The notes under the pieces were generated by a model. It made no database searches, was not told the DNA's origin, and saw only the letters and a list, made by a program, of their open reading frames with translations. Below are positions 9,508 through 20,608 of a stretch of DNA of 64,000 nt, piece after piece. Numbering within the stretch: the first letter of the stretch is position 1; each line of letters begins with the position of its first letter. Source of the stretch: Acidocella sp. KAb 2-4 (GTDB lineage Bacteria; Pseudomonadota; Alphaproteobacteria; Acetobacterales; Acetobacteraceae); NCBI RefSeq assembly GCF_020567705.1, contig NZ_JAJDJU010000002.1, positions 124,001-188,000 of the forward strand, in the 5' to 3' direction. The position numbers were made by a program, and so were the translations under genes.

Positions 9508-11906
9508 TGGCCAAGCAGGGAGTTGAGGTTTTTGGGAGCGCCGGGCGCGGGTGCGCTGACGGCGGGGGCGATGAGGCTGGCCGGGGTCAGCGGCGCCGGG
9601 CCAGGCTGGCCGAAGCGGGCGAGGGCGAGCGCGGCGGGGCAGAGATCGGCGGCAGGCGGCGCGGCCGCGGCGGCGCTGGCCAGGGCGGGTTGGGTGAAGC
9701 TGCCGCTGACGGTAACGCCGGACGGGGTGGCGCTCTGGCCGCGCGGCTCAGGTTGCAGAGTGAGGGCGAGCGTGCCCTTGCCGAGATCGGCGGTGCCGGC
9801 GCCGCGCAGGGTGAGGCGGGCGGTGTCCAGCGCCAGGGCGCTGAGCGTGGCGGTGCCGTTGGTTGCGTCCACCCGCAGGGCGGCGCAGCGCAGCGGCACC
9901 GGGCCGGCGGCGGTGAGGCGGGGGTCGGTCAGCCCGGCGGTACGCAGCACGCCGCCGAGCAGGCGGCGCAGCGCCGTGCCGTCGATGGTGCCGTTGACCG
10001 CCGCCACGCCCAGGCTGCCGTTCAGCCCGGCGGCGATGGCGGGCAGGGTGTCGCCGGTGCTGGCGGCCTTGAGGCTGAGCCGCGCCGTGCCCTCGGCGCC
10101 GTCCGGCAGACCGACGGCGCGCAGCAGCGGCGAGAGCGCCAGGGCCGGCGCGGTGAGGCGCAGGGTTTCGGCGGCGGGGTCGGTCGCGGCGTCGAGGCTC
10201 GCGCTGGCGGTGACAGCGCCGCCCGGCAACTGGCCGGTGAGAGAGGCGATGGTGAGCACGCCGCCGCTGAGCGTGGCCTCGGTTTGCAGGGCGCTGAAAT
10301 CGAAGCCGCGCCAGACCAGCGAATCGGCGGCGAGCTGGATGTCGGCGTCGCCCAGATGCAGCGCCGCGAGGCCGGGCAGGGGTGGCGCGGGCGCGGGCAT
10401 GGCGGCCGCCAGCGCGTCGAGGTCCAGGCTGCTGAATTTCAGCGCGGCGTCCAGCTTCGGTTGGGCGCCTAAGGTGAGGCTGGCATCGCCGCCGAATTGC
10501 GCGTGGTCCATGCTCACGGTCAGGCTGTCGGCGCCGATGGCGTTGCGCAGCCCCTGGCCGCCAGGGTCGGTGAGCGTGGTTTGCAGGGTGATGTTCTTCC
10601 AGCCCGGCAATGGCGCGCCGATGGCGGCGGCGAGGGCGGAGAGATCGGGGATGTTGGCGGTCAGCCCCAGCGCCGCGCCGGAGAGCGTGGCCGGGGTGGC
10701 GATGGCGCCTTTCAGCGTGGCCTGCGCGTTGCCCAAGGTGACGGCGAGCGCCACCGGCAGGCTGGGCGGCGGCGGCTGGCCGGGTGCGGACGGGGGCGCG
10801 AACAAAGCCGCCAGCGGGCCGAGCTGGCCCTGGGCGCTGAACGCCGCCGCGCCGAGCTGGCCGCTGGCTTGCAGCGTGAGCGGCTGGCTGAGTGAGGGCA
10901 TCAGCAGCGCCAGGGCCTGCAGCCGCAGCCCCGGGCGCAGGCTGGAGAGGTCGGACGGCCCGGCGGTGAGGGAAAGATTGCGGATAGCCGGGATGGCGGC
11001 GCCGGTATCGGCGACATGGGCGGCAAGATGCAGGTCGCGCAGCGCCGGGGCGCTGCCGGGGGCGAGCGCGTCCAGCGCCGGGATGTCGATATGCAGGGCT
11101 AGATCGTAGCCGGTGCCGAGGCGCGGATGCGCGACCGCGCCGTTGAGCCGGGCCGTGGCGCCGGCGCCGCTGAGGTTGATCTCCACCGGCCAGGGCGCGG
11201 GCGCGGTTTCGGAGAGCCAGGAGATGGGGCCAACCACGCCGCTGAGCCGGATTTGCCGCGTGCCGATCTGCGCGCCGCCGGCGAGATGCAGCGGGGCGGA
11301 GAGCGAGGCGGCGGTGCCGGAGAGATCAGGCAGGGCGAAGCCATAAACACGGCCGCTGGCCGGGATCAGGGTGACATGGCCATCGCGGATCTGCACCTGC
11401 TCCAGCGCCAGCCGGTAGCCGTGGAAATGATGCGCCCGCCCGGCATGGCCATGGGCGGCGGAGAAATCCCAATTGCTGGCGCCCGAGGGCAGGCGTTGCA
11501 GCGTGATTTGCGGATGCACAAGCACTAGGCGCAGCACATCCAGCCTTCCGGCCAGCAGCGGTAGCAGGGCGATCTGCGCCTCGGCCTGGCCGATCTCGAC
11601 GAACTCGCCGGTGAAGTCGCCGGGCGGGTTGCCGAGCACGACATCGCTGACCGTGAGCGTGGGGTTGAGCGAGAGGCGCAGCCGCACCTTGCCGCCCATG
11701 GTGAGCGGGCGCCCGGTGGCGCGCTGCACCGCGGCTTCCAGCGCCGGGGCATAGGCGTTGGGGTTGAAGCTGGCCAGCGCCGCCAGCCCCGCCGCCACCC
11801 CCAGCACCAGCGCCGCGGCGAGGCCGAGCCAAACCCCCCACCAGCGCGGTTTGCGCGCCGGGCGGCTTGGCTGGGGGGCGGTCTTGTCGTCACCTGCGCT
11901 GCTCAT
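9504..11906 (-). CDS. AsmA family envelope protein
   Basis: Large protein of 800 residues: a short basic cytoplasmic tail, one transmembrane helix (about residues 22-44), then a long periplasmic part. The segment after the helix (FNPNAYAPALEAAVQRATGRPLTMGGKVRLRLSLNP) is the AsmA N-terminal signature, and the repeated beta-rich pattern resembles the bridge-like lipid-transfer fold of AsmA/TamB proteins. The proposed role is inner-to-outer-membrane phospholipid movement. The start at 11906 is taken because an in-frame extension would run into the tRNA-Leu region. Its stop overlaps the start of the ATP12-like gene. Confidence 0.88.
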   Translation of the reverse strand: MSSAGDDKTAPQPSRPARKPRWWGVWLGLAAALVLGVAAGLAALASFNPNAYAPALEAAVQRATGRPLTMGGKVRLRLSLNPTLTVSDVVLGNPPGDFTGEFVEIGQAEAQIALLPLLAGRLDVLRLVLVHPQITLQRLPSGASNWDFSAAHGHAGRAHHFHGYRLALEQVQIRDGHVTLIPASGRVYGFALPDLSGTAASLSAPLHLAGGAQIGTRQIRLSGVVGPISWLSETAPAPWPVEINLSGAGATARLNGAVAHPRLGTGYDLALHIDIPALDALAPGSAPALRDLHLAAHVADTGAAIPAIRNLSLTAGPSDLSSLRPGLRLQALALLMPSLSQPLTLQASGQLGAAAFSAQGQLGPLAALFAPPSAPGQPPPPSLPVALAVTLGNAQATLKGAIATPATLSGAALGLTANIPDLSALAAAIGAPLPGWKNITLQTTLTDPGGQGLRNAIGADSLTVSMDHAQFGGDASLTLGAQPKLDAALKFSSLDLDALAAAMPAPAPPLPGLAALHLGDADIQLAADSLVWRGFDFSALQTEATLSGGVLTIASLTGQLPGGAVTASASLDAATDPAAETLRLTAPALALSPLLRAVGLPDGAEGTARLSLKAASTGDTLPAIAAGLNGSLGVAAVNGTIDGTALRRLLGGVLRTAGLTDPRLTAAGPVPLRCAALRVDATNGTATLSALALDTARLTLRGAGTADLGKGTLALTLQPEPRGQSATPSGVTVSGSFTQPALASAAAAAPPAADLCPAALALARFGQPGPAPLTPASLIAPAVSAPAPGAPKNLNSLLGQ

Positions 11907-12004
11907 CGGGGTGCCACTTAGTCGCTTTTTTCGGCAGATACGAGTGCCCGCCTTGTGAAGCGCCGCAACTCGCGCTATGCGGCGCGGCTTGGAATGAGGC
12001 TCAA

Positions 12005-12089
12005 GCGGGCGTGGTGAAACTGGTAGACACGCCAGATTTAGGTTCTGGTGGCGAAAGTCATGGGGGTTCAAGTCCCTCCGCCCGCACCA
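12005..12089 (+). tRNA. tRNA-Leu (anticodon UAG)
   Basis: An 85-nt class II tRNA. The acceptor arm GCGGGCG (12005-12011) pairs with CGCCCGC (12079-12085) and is followed by encoded ACCA. The anticodon stem CCAGA/TCTGG encloses the loop TTTAGGT, giving anticodon TAG at 12039-12041. A long variable arm and a GGTTCAAGTCC T-arm are visible. It lies 44 bp upstream of tig, and no attachment-site repeat or integrase accompanies it. Confidence 0.97.
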
Positions 12090-12133
12090 GTTAGAGTTGC
12101 TTTGTTGTTGTTTTATTGAGGATTTTGTCGTTC

Positions 12134-13456
12134 ATGCAGGTTACCGAGACGCTCTCTGAGGGCTTGAAGCGCGGCTTTACGGTCGTGGTTCCCGAACCCG
12201 AACTTGCCGCCAAGCGTGAGACGCGTTTGGCGGAACTCAGCAAGACCATGCAGATGCCGGGCTTCCGTCCGGGCAAGGTGCCGCTCTCGATGGTGCGCAA
12301 GCGCTACGGCGATGCCGTGGCTGCGGAAATCCTGGAGCAGACCGTGAACGACGCCTCCGGTAAGCTGATGGAAGAGCGCGGCCTGCGCCCGGCGATGCAG
12401 CCGAAGCTGGAGATCACCAAGCCGGGCAAGGATTCCGACCTGGAATTCACCCTGGAGATGGAAGTGCTGCCCGAGGTGGCGGTCCCCGATTTGTCCGACG
12501 TGACGCTCGACAAGCCGGTGGCTGCCGTCGCCGACGAGAAGATCGACGAGACGCTGAGCCGCCTGGCCGAGCAGCGCCAGAGCTTCAAGGACGTCGAGGA
12601 GACCCGCCCGGCCGCCCAGGGCGAGCGTCTGACCGTGGATTTCATCGGCCGCATCGATGGCGATGCCTTCGAGGGCGGCACCGCCAATGATGTCGGCGTG
12701 ACCGTGGCCGGCACCGGCTTCATCCCCGGCTTCTCCGAGCAGATGGAGGGCATGTCCGCCGGCGAGACCAAGACCATCACCGTGACCTTCCCCGAGGATT
12801 ACGGCGCCAAGGATCTGGCCGGGAAGACCGCCGAGTTCGAGGTGACCGCGAAGTCTCTGGCCGTCGCCGAGGTTCCGGCGATCGACGACGAGCTGGCGAA
12901 GGCGATGGGCATGGAGTCGCTGGCGGATCTGCGCGCCAAGGTGGCCGAGCAGATTGGCCGCGATTACGAGCAGATGGGCCGCCTGAAGCTGAAGCGCGCG
13001 CTGCTCGACGTGCTCGCCGAAAAGGCGGATTTCACCGCGCCGGAATCGCTGGTCGAGGCCGAGTTCGCTGAGATCTGGCGCCAGGTTGAGGCGGAGAGGG
13101 CGGCTGGCAATGCCGACCCCGAGGACGCCGCCAAGGACGAGGAGACGCTGAAGGCCGAATACCGCGCCATCGCCGACCGGCGCGTGCGCCTGGGCCTGCT
13201 GGTGGCCGAGATCGGCCGCGCCAACAACGTCACCGTCGCCGACCAGGAGCTGCAGCGCGCCATGTTCAACGAGGCGATGCGCTATGGCCCGCAGGCGATG
13301 CAGGTGGTGGAGTTCTTCCGCAAGAACCCGCAGCAGATGGAGCGCTTCCGCGGCCCGATCTTCGAGGACAAGGTGGTGGACCTGCTGCTCGGCCAGGTGA
13401 AGCAGAACGAGGTCTCCGTGACCCCGGACGAGCTCGCCGCCGACCCGGAGGAATAA
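12134..13456 (+). CDS. tig: Trigger factor
   Basis: Ribosome-associated chaperone and peptidyl-prolyl isomerase of 440 residues, normal size. The ribosome-docking motif GFRPGKVP is at residues 43-50 of the N-terminal domain. A FKBP-type PPIase domain follows (about 150-245, with GERLTVDFIGRIDG and FIPGFSEQMEGM), then the helical C-terminal arms. The ATG at 12134 (MQVTETLSEGLKRGF) is preferred to an in-frame TTG six codons earlier. First of the tig-clpP-clpX-lon block. A hairpin with a T-tract follows it. Confidence 0.97.
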   Translation: MQVTETLSEGLKRGFTVVVPEPELAAKRETRLAELSKTMQMPGFRPGKVPLSMVRKRYGDAVAAEILEQTVNDASGKLMEERGLRPAMQPKLEITKPGKDSDLEFTLEMEVLPEVAVPDLSDVTLDKPVAAVADEKIDETLSRLAEQRQSFKDVEETRPAAQGERLTVDFIGRIDGDAFEGGTANDVGVTVAGTGFIPGFSEQMEGMSAGETKTITVTFPEDYGAKDLAGKTAEFEVTAKSLAVAEVPAIDDELAKAMGMESLADLRAKVAEQIGRDYEQMGRLKLKRALLDVLAEKADFTAPESLVEAEFAEIWRQVEAERAAGNADPEDAAKDEETLKAEYRAIADRRVRLGLLVAEIGRANNVTVADQELQRAMFNEAMRYGPQAMQVVEFFRKNPQQMERFRGPIFEDKVVDLLLGQVKQNEVSVTPDELAADPEE

Positions 13457-13510
13457 GCGGGCACTAGACGTGCGCGCGCGATCCACTAACTTGCGTGTAT
13501 GACGCCCGCT

Positions 13511-13566
13511 CCGCCCGCATCGTGGCCACCATGGCGCGATGCGATGCCGGGGCGGGCGGTTTTTTT
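13511..13566 (+). terminator. Rho-independent terminator between tig and clpP
   Basis: CCGCCCGC (13511-13518) pairs with GCGGGCGG (13552-13559), with an inner GCCA/TGGC hairpin, and is followed by seven T at 13560-13566. It sits only 18 nt before the clpP ATG, so it either ends tig transcripts or acts as an attenuator of readthrough into clpP. Confidence 0.65.
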
Positions 13567-13584
13567 GAGACAAGGAATGAAGCG

Positions 13585-14247
13585 ATGCGGGATCGGGATC
13601 CAGTCGAGATTTACAACAACACCCTGGTGCCGATGGTGGTGGAGCAGACGGCGCGCGGCGAGCGCTCGTATGACATTTATTCGCGCCTGCTGAAGGAGCG
13701 GATCATCTTCCTCACCGGCCAGGTGGAGGATTATGGCAGCTCGCTGATCTGCGCCCAGCTGCTGTTCCTGGAAAGCGAGAACCCGAACAAGGAAATCTCG
13801 TTCTACATCAACAGTCCTGGCGGCGTCGTTTCGTCCGGCCTCGCGATTTACGACACCATGCAATATATCCGCTCGCCGGTGAGCACGGTCTGCCTCGGGC
13901 AGGCGGCCTCGATGGGCAGCCTGTTGCTCTGCGCCGGCGAGAAGGGCAAGCGCTTCGCTCTGCCGAATGCGCGGGTGATGGTGCACCAGCCCTCCGGCGG
14001 CGCGCGCGGCCAGGCCACGGATATCGAGATCCAGGCCCGCGAGATCTTGAATCTGCGTAAGCGGCTCAACCAGATCTATGTCGAGCATACCGGCCAGCCG
14101 CTGGACGCCATCGAGTCGAAGCTGGAGCGCGACACCTATATGTCCGCCCAGGAGGCCAAGGAGTTCGGGCTGATTGACGAGGTGGTGAAGAAGCAGCCGC
14201 GGCCTGACGAGGCGGCGCCGTCGCCGGAGCCGCTCAGCTCGATCTGA
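13585..14247 (+). CDS. clpP: ATP-dependent Clp protease proteolytic subunit
   Basis: Serine peptidase of 220 residues that forms the tetradecameric ClpP chamber served by ClpX and ClpA. Catalytic triad: Ser109 in [11 protein letters not shown], His134 in VMVHQPSGG, Asp183 in [19 protein letters not shown]. The ATG at 13585 is preceded by an AAGGA at 13572-13576. The Gln/Pro/Ala-rich C-terminal tail ([16 protein letters not shown]) is a little longer than in E. coli. clpX follows after a terminator. Confidence 0.97.
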   Translation: MRDRDPVEIYNNTLVPMVVEQTARGERSYDIYSRLLKERIIFLTGQVEDYGSSLICAQLLFLESENPNKEISFYINSPGGVVSSGLAIYDTMQYIRSPVSTVCLGQAASMGSLLLCAGEKGKRFALPNARVMVHQPSGGARGQATDIEIQAREILNLRKRLNQIYVEHTGQPLDAIESKLERDTYMSAQEAKEFGLIDEVVKKQPRPDEAAPSPEPLSSI

Positions 14248-14272
14248 TCCGCGCCCTTTGGCGTGGCAAAGG

Positions 14273-14304
14273 CGGGTCCGGGGGCGGCTCCGGACCCGTT
14301 TTTT
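14273..14304 (+). terminator. Rho-independent terminator after clpP
   Basis: Perfect stem GGGTCCGG (14274-14281) with CCGGACCC (14290-14297), then G and six T. It lies 26 nt after the clpP stop, so clpX probably has its own promoter in 14305-14444. Confidence 0.8.
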
Positions 14305-14444
14305 ACGGCGCGGGGCCGCGCCACCGCCAGGGTTTTGTGTTCAATCGTTTGAAATAACTCTGGTTTTCATCTCCCCCGGATGCCCGCTTGTGCGGAAAAG
14401 CCCGGGGGGCTAGTCTTTTGATTCTATCGCGCTGTGGAGTGGTT

Positions 14445-15701
14445 ATGAGCAGCAAGTCGGCCGACACCAAGAATACGCTATATTGTTCGTTCTGCGGCAA
14501 GTCGCAGCACGAGGTGCGCAAGCTGATTGCCGGGCCGACCGTGTTCATCTGCGACGAATGCGTGGAGCTCTGCATGGATATCATCCGTGAGGAGCATAAG
14601 ACGCATCTCGTGAAGTCGCGCGATGGCGTGCCGACGCCGCGCGAGATCTGCAAGGTGCTCGACGATTACGTGATCGGCCAGGCGCACGCCAAGAAGGTGC
14701 TGAGTGTCGCGGTGCATAACCACTATAAGCGCCTCTCGCACGCGACCAAGAACAACGACATCGAGATCGCGAAGTCCAACATCATGCTGATCGGGCCGAC
14801 CGGCTCGGGCAAGACGCTGCTGGCGCAGACGCTGGCGCGCATCCTCGATGTGCCGTTCACCATGGCCGACGCCACCACGCTCACCGAGGCGGGCTATGTG
14901 GGCGAGGATGTGGAGAACATCATCCTGAAGCTGCTGCAGGCCGCCGATTACAACGTGGAGCGGGCGCAGCGCGGCATCGTCTATATCGACGAGGTCGATA
15001 AGATCAGCCGTAAATCTGACAACCCCTCGATCACGCGCGACGTGTCGGGCGAAGGTGTGCAGCAGGCGCTGCTGAAGATCATGGAGGGCACCGTGGCCTC
15101 CGTGCCGCCGCAGGGCGGGCGCAAGCATCCCCAGCAGGAATTCCTGCAGGTGGACACCACCAATATCCTGTTCATCTGCGGCGGCGCCTTCGCCGGGCTG
15201 GAGAAGATCATCGCCCAGCGCGGCAAGGGCCAGGGCATTGGCTTCGGCGCCGAGGTGCGCAGCCAGGATGAGCGGCGCACCGGGCAGATCCTGCGCGATC
15301 TGGAGCCGGAGGATTTGCTGCGCTTCGGGCTGATCCCCGAATTCATCGGCCGCCTGCCGGTGGTGGCGACGCTGGATGACCTCGACGAGGCGGCGCTGAT
15401 CGAGATTCTGACCAGGCCGAAGAATGCCCTGGTCAAGCAATATGGCCGGCTGTTCGAGATGGAAGGGGTGAAGCTCACCTTCACCGACGAGGCGCTGAAA
15501 GTGGTGGCCGACCGTGCCATCAAGCGCAAGACCGGCGCGCGTGGCCTGCGCTCGATCATGGAGTCGATCCTGCTGACGACGATGTTCGACCTGCCCGGGC
15601 TGGACGGCGTGGCGGAGGTGGTGATCAGCGGCGAGGTGGCCGAAGGCCGCGCCGAGCCGCTCTACATGTATAGCGAAAAGCGCGCCGAAACGGCCTCCTG
15701 A
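14445..15701 (+). CDS. clpX: Clp protease ATP-binding subunit ClpX
   Basis: AAA+ unfoldase of 418 residues that feeds tagged substrates to ClpP. The N-terminal zinc-binding domain has Cys14, Cys17, Cys36 and Cys39 ([17 protein letters not shown]). Walker A GPTGSGKT and Walker [11 protein letters not shown] follow, then the IGF-type ClpP-docking loop ([11 protein letters not shown]) and sensor 2 ([14 protein letters not shown]). The ATG at 14445 starts [14 protein letters not shown] and is preferred to upstream in-frame starts because it matches the family. Confidence 0.97.
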   Translation: MSSKSADTKNTLYCSFCGKSQHEVRKLIAGPTVFICDECVELCMDIIREEHKTHLVKSRDGVPTPREICKVLDDYVIGQAHAKKVLSVAVHNHYKRLSHATKNNDIEIAKSNIMLIGPTGSGKTLLAQTLARILDVPFTMADATTLTEAGYVGEDVENIILKLLQAADYNVERAQRGIVYIDEVDKISRKSDNPSITRDVSGEGVQQALLKIMEGTVASVPPQGGRKHPQQEFLQVDTTNILFICGGAFAGLEKIIAQRGKGQGIGFGAEVRSQDERRTGQILRDLEPEDLLRFGLIPEFIGRLPVVATLDDLDEAALIEILTRPKNALVKQYGRLFEMEGVKLTFTDEALKVVADRAIKRKTGARGLRSIMESILLTTMFDLPGLDGVAEVVISGEVAEGRAEPLYMYSEKRAETAS

Positions 15702-15723
15702 CCAGGGTTTTGACGACGCGGCC

Positions 15724-15752
15724 CTTGCGGGCCGCCCCTGGATTGCCGATAT
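15724..15752 (+). promoter_or_regulatory. Possible heat-shock (RpoH-type) promoter of lon
   Basis: CTTGCG (15724-15729), a 16-nt spacer and CCGATAT (15746-15752) resemble the alphaproteobacterial sigma-32 consensus (CTTG plus a C-rich CCNATNT-like -10). The -35 lies inside a perfect 7-bp hairpin, GCGGCCC/GGGCCGC (15718-15735), that has no T-tract. Lon is a heat-shock gene in relatives, which supports the reading, but the match is partial. Confidence 0.35.
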
Positions 15753-15828
15753 TCGGCCCTGTGGCCGCGTGCGGCACGCATGGGCTGCGCCTAGGCAGGG
15801 CAGGCCATGAGACCTAGGGGATTTCGTG

Positions 15829-18240
<2,412 letters not shown>

Positions 18241-18254
18241 CAAAGCGGCAGCGT

Positions 18255-18283
18255 TTGACGCGAAACTCCGAACATGGCTATCA
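18255..18283 (+). promoter_or_regulatory. Weak candidate promoter for hup
   Basis: TTGACG (18255-18260) and CTATCA (18278-18283) are separated by 17 nt, 78 nt before the hup start. The -35 is good and the -10 is poor, so this is tentative. Confidence 0.25.
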
Positions 18284-18285
18284 AC

Positions 18286-18310
18286 GCGCGCCAAATCCTA
18301 GTTGGCGCGC
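18286..18310. repeat. Inverted repeat between lon and hup
   Basis: GCGCGCCAA (18286-18294) and TTGGCGCGC (18302-18310) form a perfect 9-bp stem with a 7-nt loop. No T-tract follows. It may slow transcription after lon or bind a protein in the hup leader; the structure alone cannot decide. Confidence 0.5.
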
Positions 18311-18360
18311 CCGCCATCTTGCGGACATATAGTTTGATTCTCACAGCAGGGAGCTAGCCC

Positions 18361-18633
18361 GTGAACAAAAATGACCTGATTGCCGCCGTGGCGGAAGACA
18401 CCGACCTGTCCAAGGCCAAGGCCGCGGACGTTGTCGACGCCGTGTTCGGGGCGATCGAGAAGGCCCTGAAGCAGAAGGACGAGGTCCGCCTGGTCGGGTT
18501 CGGCACCTTCGCCACCTCGCAGCGTGAAGCCTCCAAGGGCCGCAACCCGCGCACCGGCGAAGAAATCGACATCCCGGCCTCCACCTCGGTCCGCTTCAAG
18601 CCCGGCAAGACGCTGAAGGACGCCGTCAACTAA
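18361..18633 (+). CDS. hup: DNA-binding protein HU
   Basis: Nucleoid-associated histone-like protein of 90 residues, the exact HU length. It binds and bends DNA without strong sequence preference. The signature FGTFATSQREASKGRNPRTG and the DNA-intercalating proline of the arm (IDIPASTSVRFKPGK) are present. It starts with GTG at 18361 behind an AGGGAG. Placement after lon matches hupB of other Gram-negative bacteria. A strong hairpin follows the stop. Confidence 0.96.
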   Translation: MNKNDLIAAVAEDTDLSKAKAADVVDAVFGAIEKALKQKDEVRLVGFGTFATSQREASKGRNPRTGEEIDIPASTSVRFKPGKTLKDAVN

Positions 18634-18646
18634 TTCGGCGTGGGGC

Positions 18647-18672
18647 GTGGACGGAAAATTCCGTCCACATTT
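18647..18672 (+). terminator. Hairpin after hup, just before tRNA-Val
   Basis: GTGGACGGAA (18647-18656) and TTCCGTCCAC (18659-18668) are perfect inverted repeats, followed by a short ATTT. It ends 13 nt after the hup stop and just before the tRNA. The short T-tract makes it a moderate terminator candidate. Confidence 0.5.
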
Positions 18673-18673
18673 C

Positions 18674-18745
18674 GGGCGGTTAGCTCAGCGGTAGAGCGTC
18701 TCGTTTACACCGAGAGGGCCGGCGGTTCGAACCCGTCACCGCCCA
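18674..18745 (+). tRNA. tRNA-Val (anticodon UAC)
   Basis: Acceptor arm GGGCGGT (18674-18680) pairs with ACCGCCC (18738-18744). The anticodon stem TCTCG/CGAGA encloses TTTACAC, giving anticodon TAC. The T-loop TTCGAAC is present. Unlike the two other tRNAs here, CCA is not encoded at the 3' end. Confidence 0.96.
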
Positions 18746-18857
18746 TTCCCAGCCCCGAAAATTTCGTAGTGCAGAGTATACGTAAATCTCTCTTTATTGC
18801 CTGTAATGCGCTTGACGCTGAACGTTTAGACGATTACACGGCCCCACATACTGATTT

Positions 18858-18934
18858 GCGGGTGTAGCTCAGTCGGTTAGAGCGCCGGCCTGTCACGCCG
18901 GAGGTCGCGGGTTCGAGCCCCGTCACTCGCGCCA
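18858..18934 (+). tRNA. tRNA-Asp (anticodon GUC)
   Basis: Acceptor arm GCGGGTG (18858-18864) pairs with CACTCGC (18924-18930), with one G-T wobble, followed by GCCA, so CCA is encoded. The anticodon stem CCGGC/GCCGG encloses CTGTCAC, giving anticodon GTC. It lies 112 nt after tRNA-Val; the spacer has no gene. Confidence 0.97.
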
Positions 18935-19076
18935 GTATTCATCCATAAAGTCCCAGCCGGGGCACCTGCTCCATCGTGACATAGTCTTGACCACGGCGTG
19001 TTGCGGTGCGACACGGCGGATGACCTACTTTGGTCCGGGTATGTCCCCGGCCCGGCACGAGCAAGGAGATGAGCAG

Positions 19077-19442
19077 GTGCAGCCAGCCCTTTCGCAATAT
19101 TTCCCCATCCTTGTTTTCGTCGCCATAGCCGCCTTCATGGGCCTGGCCTTCGTTTTCGGATCAAAACTGGCGGCGCGGCAGAAGCCCTACGCCGAGAAGC
19201 TCTCCGCCTATGAGTGCGGGTTCGACGCCTTTGGCGATGCCCGCCGGCGGTTCGACGTACGCTTCTATCTGGTCGCGATCCTGTTCATCATTTTCGACGT
19301 TGAGGTTGCCTTTTTGTTCCCGTGGGCCGTGAGCCTCGCGCATATCGGCCTTGTCGGGTTTTTCTCTATGCTCGGCTTTCTTGGAGTCTTAACCGTGGGC
19401 TTCATATACGAGTGGAACAAAGGCGCGTTGGATTGGGAGTAA
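19077..19442 (+). CDS. nuoA: NADH-quinone oxidoreductase subunit A
   Basis: Membrane subunit of complex I, 121 residues with three transmembrane helices. The family motif [16 protein letters not shown] and the [25 protein letters not shown] loop with Asp/Glu are clear. The start is a GTG at 19077, with AAGGAG at 19063-19068 placed 8 nt upstream; in-frame ATGs further up lack a ribosome binding site and add residues not seen in NuoA. First gene of a complete nuo operon. Confidence 0.95.
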   Translation: MQPALSQYFPILVFVAIAAFMGLAFVFGSKLAARQKPYAEKLSAYECGFDAFGDARRRFDVRFYLVAILFIIFDVEVAFLFPWAVSLAHIGLVGFFSMLGFLGVLTVGFIYEWNKGALDWE

Positions 19443-19446
19443 CCGC

Positions 19447-20010
19447 ATGAGCATGGTGAAGGACGCCACGCAGATTGCCTGGAACCGTGAGCAACTGCCC
19501 CCTGGCGCCGACCAGGACGCGGTGATCCGGGGCATCACCGGGGAGATCGCGGGCAAGGGGTTCATCGTCGCCAATCTGGACAAGGTGGTGAACTGGGCGC
19601 GGACAGGCAGTTTGTGGCCGATGACCTTCGGTCTGGCCTGCTGCGCGGTGGAGATGATCCACGCTTATATGCCGCGCTATGATCTCGACCGCTTCGGCAT
19701 CATCCCGCGCGCCTCGCCCCGGCAGAGCGACGTGATGATCGTCGCCGGCACGCTGACCAACAAGATGGCCCCGGCCCTGCGTAAGGTCTACGACCAGATG
19801 CCCGAGCCGCGCTGGGTGATCTCCATGGGCAGCTGCGCCAATGGCGGCGGCTATTACCATTATTCCTATTCGGTGGTGCGCGGGTGCGACCGCGTGGTGC
19901 CGGTTGATGTCTATGTGCCGGGCTGCCCGCCCACCGCCGAGGCGCTGGTGTATGGGATCATGCAGCTCCAGAAAAAAATCCGCCGGACAGGGACGATTCT
20001 ACGTGGCTGA
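19447..20010 (+). CDS. nuoB: NADH-quinone oxidoreductase subunit B
   Basis: Peripheral-arm subunit of 187 residues that carries the terminal [4Fe-4S] cluster N2, which reduces quinone. The paired cysteines 65 and 66 ([14 protein letters not shown]) and the later [10 protein letters not shown] and [10 protein letters not shown] cysteines are the ligands. It lies 4 bp after nuoA, and nuoC starts inside its 3' end. Confidence 0.97.
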   Translation: MSMVKDATQIAWNREQLPPGADQDAVIRGITGEIAGKGFIVANLDKVVNWARTGSLWPMTFGLACCAVEMIHAYMPRYDLDRFGIIPRASPRQSDVMIVAGTLTNKMAPALRKVYDQMPEPRWVISMGSCANGGGYYHYSYSVVRGCDRVVPVDVYVPGCPPTAEALVYGIMQLQKKIRRTGTILRG

Positions 20011-20608
20011 CGAAACAACCCCGGCCGACGCCGAGCTTGAGCTCGTCGCGGCGCTGCCCGGTGTGCTGAGCGCGCGCCGGGATTGTGGTGAGCTGGTGGC
20101 CGTGGCGGCGCGCGACTCGGCGCTGGCGTTGTTCACCGTCCTGCGTGACGCGCATGGCTTCGCCCAGGTCATGGATATTTGCGGCGTTGACTACCCCGAG
20201 CGGGCGGCGCGCTTCGATGTTGTCTATAACCTGCTCTCGGTGACCCGGAACGCCCGGCTGCGCGTGATCGTGCAGACCGACGAGGCGACTGCGGTCGACT
20301 CCGTTTCCGGCCTGTGGCCCAGCGCCGGCTGGTGGGAGCGCGAGGTGTGGGATCTGTTCGGCGTGCGCTTCAACGGCCTTGCCGATCACCGCCGCATCCT
20401 CACCGATTACGGCTTCGAGGGGCACCCGCTGCGCAAGGATTTCCCGCTCACCGGCTATGTCGAGGTGCATTACGACACCGAGCGCAAGGCGGTGGTGTAT
20501 GACAAGGTTCAGCTGACCCAGGAATTCCGCAATTTCGATTTCCTGTCCCCGTGGGAGGGCATGACGACCCTGCCCGGCGATGAAAAGGCGCGAGGAGATC
20601 GCCGATGA
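20003..20608 (+). CDS. nuoC: NADH-quinone oxidoreductase subunit C
   Basis: Peripheral-arm subunit of 201 residues (30-kDa type), separate from nuoD as in alphaproteobacteria and mitochondria rather than fused as in E. coli. The signature [17 protein letters not shown] and the [20 protein letters not shown] segment are intact. The GTG at 20003 overlaps the nuoB stop by 8 bp and is chosen because the in-frame upstream part, which lies over nuoB, does not look like NuoC. Confidence 0.95.
   Translation: MADETTPADAELELVAALPGVLSARRDCGELVAVAARDSALALFTVLRDAHGFAQVMDICGVDYPERAARFDVVYNLLSVTRNARLRVIVQTDEATAVDSVSGLWPSAGWWEREVWDLFGVRFNGLADHRRILTDYGFEGHPLRKDFPLTGYVEVHYDTERKAVVYDKVQLTQEFRNFDFLSPWEGMTTLPGDEKARGDRR

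Noticed and set aside
9277-11109. Long plus-strand frame opposite the asmA-like gene
   Set aside because: Arg/Ala/Ser-rich antisense shadow; the minus strand has a membrane anchor and AsmA signature.
12005-12089. tRNA-Leu as an integration site
   Set aside because: No integrase, no repeated tRNA 3' end and no foreign cargo nearby; both sides are core genes.
18746-18857. Small gene between tRNA-Val and tRNA-Asp
   Set aside because: A short open frame runs through both the tRNA-Val and this spacer, but it has no ribosome binding site or family features.
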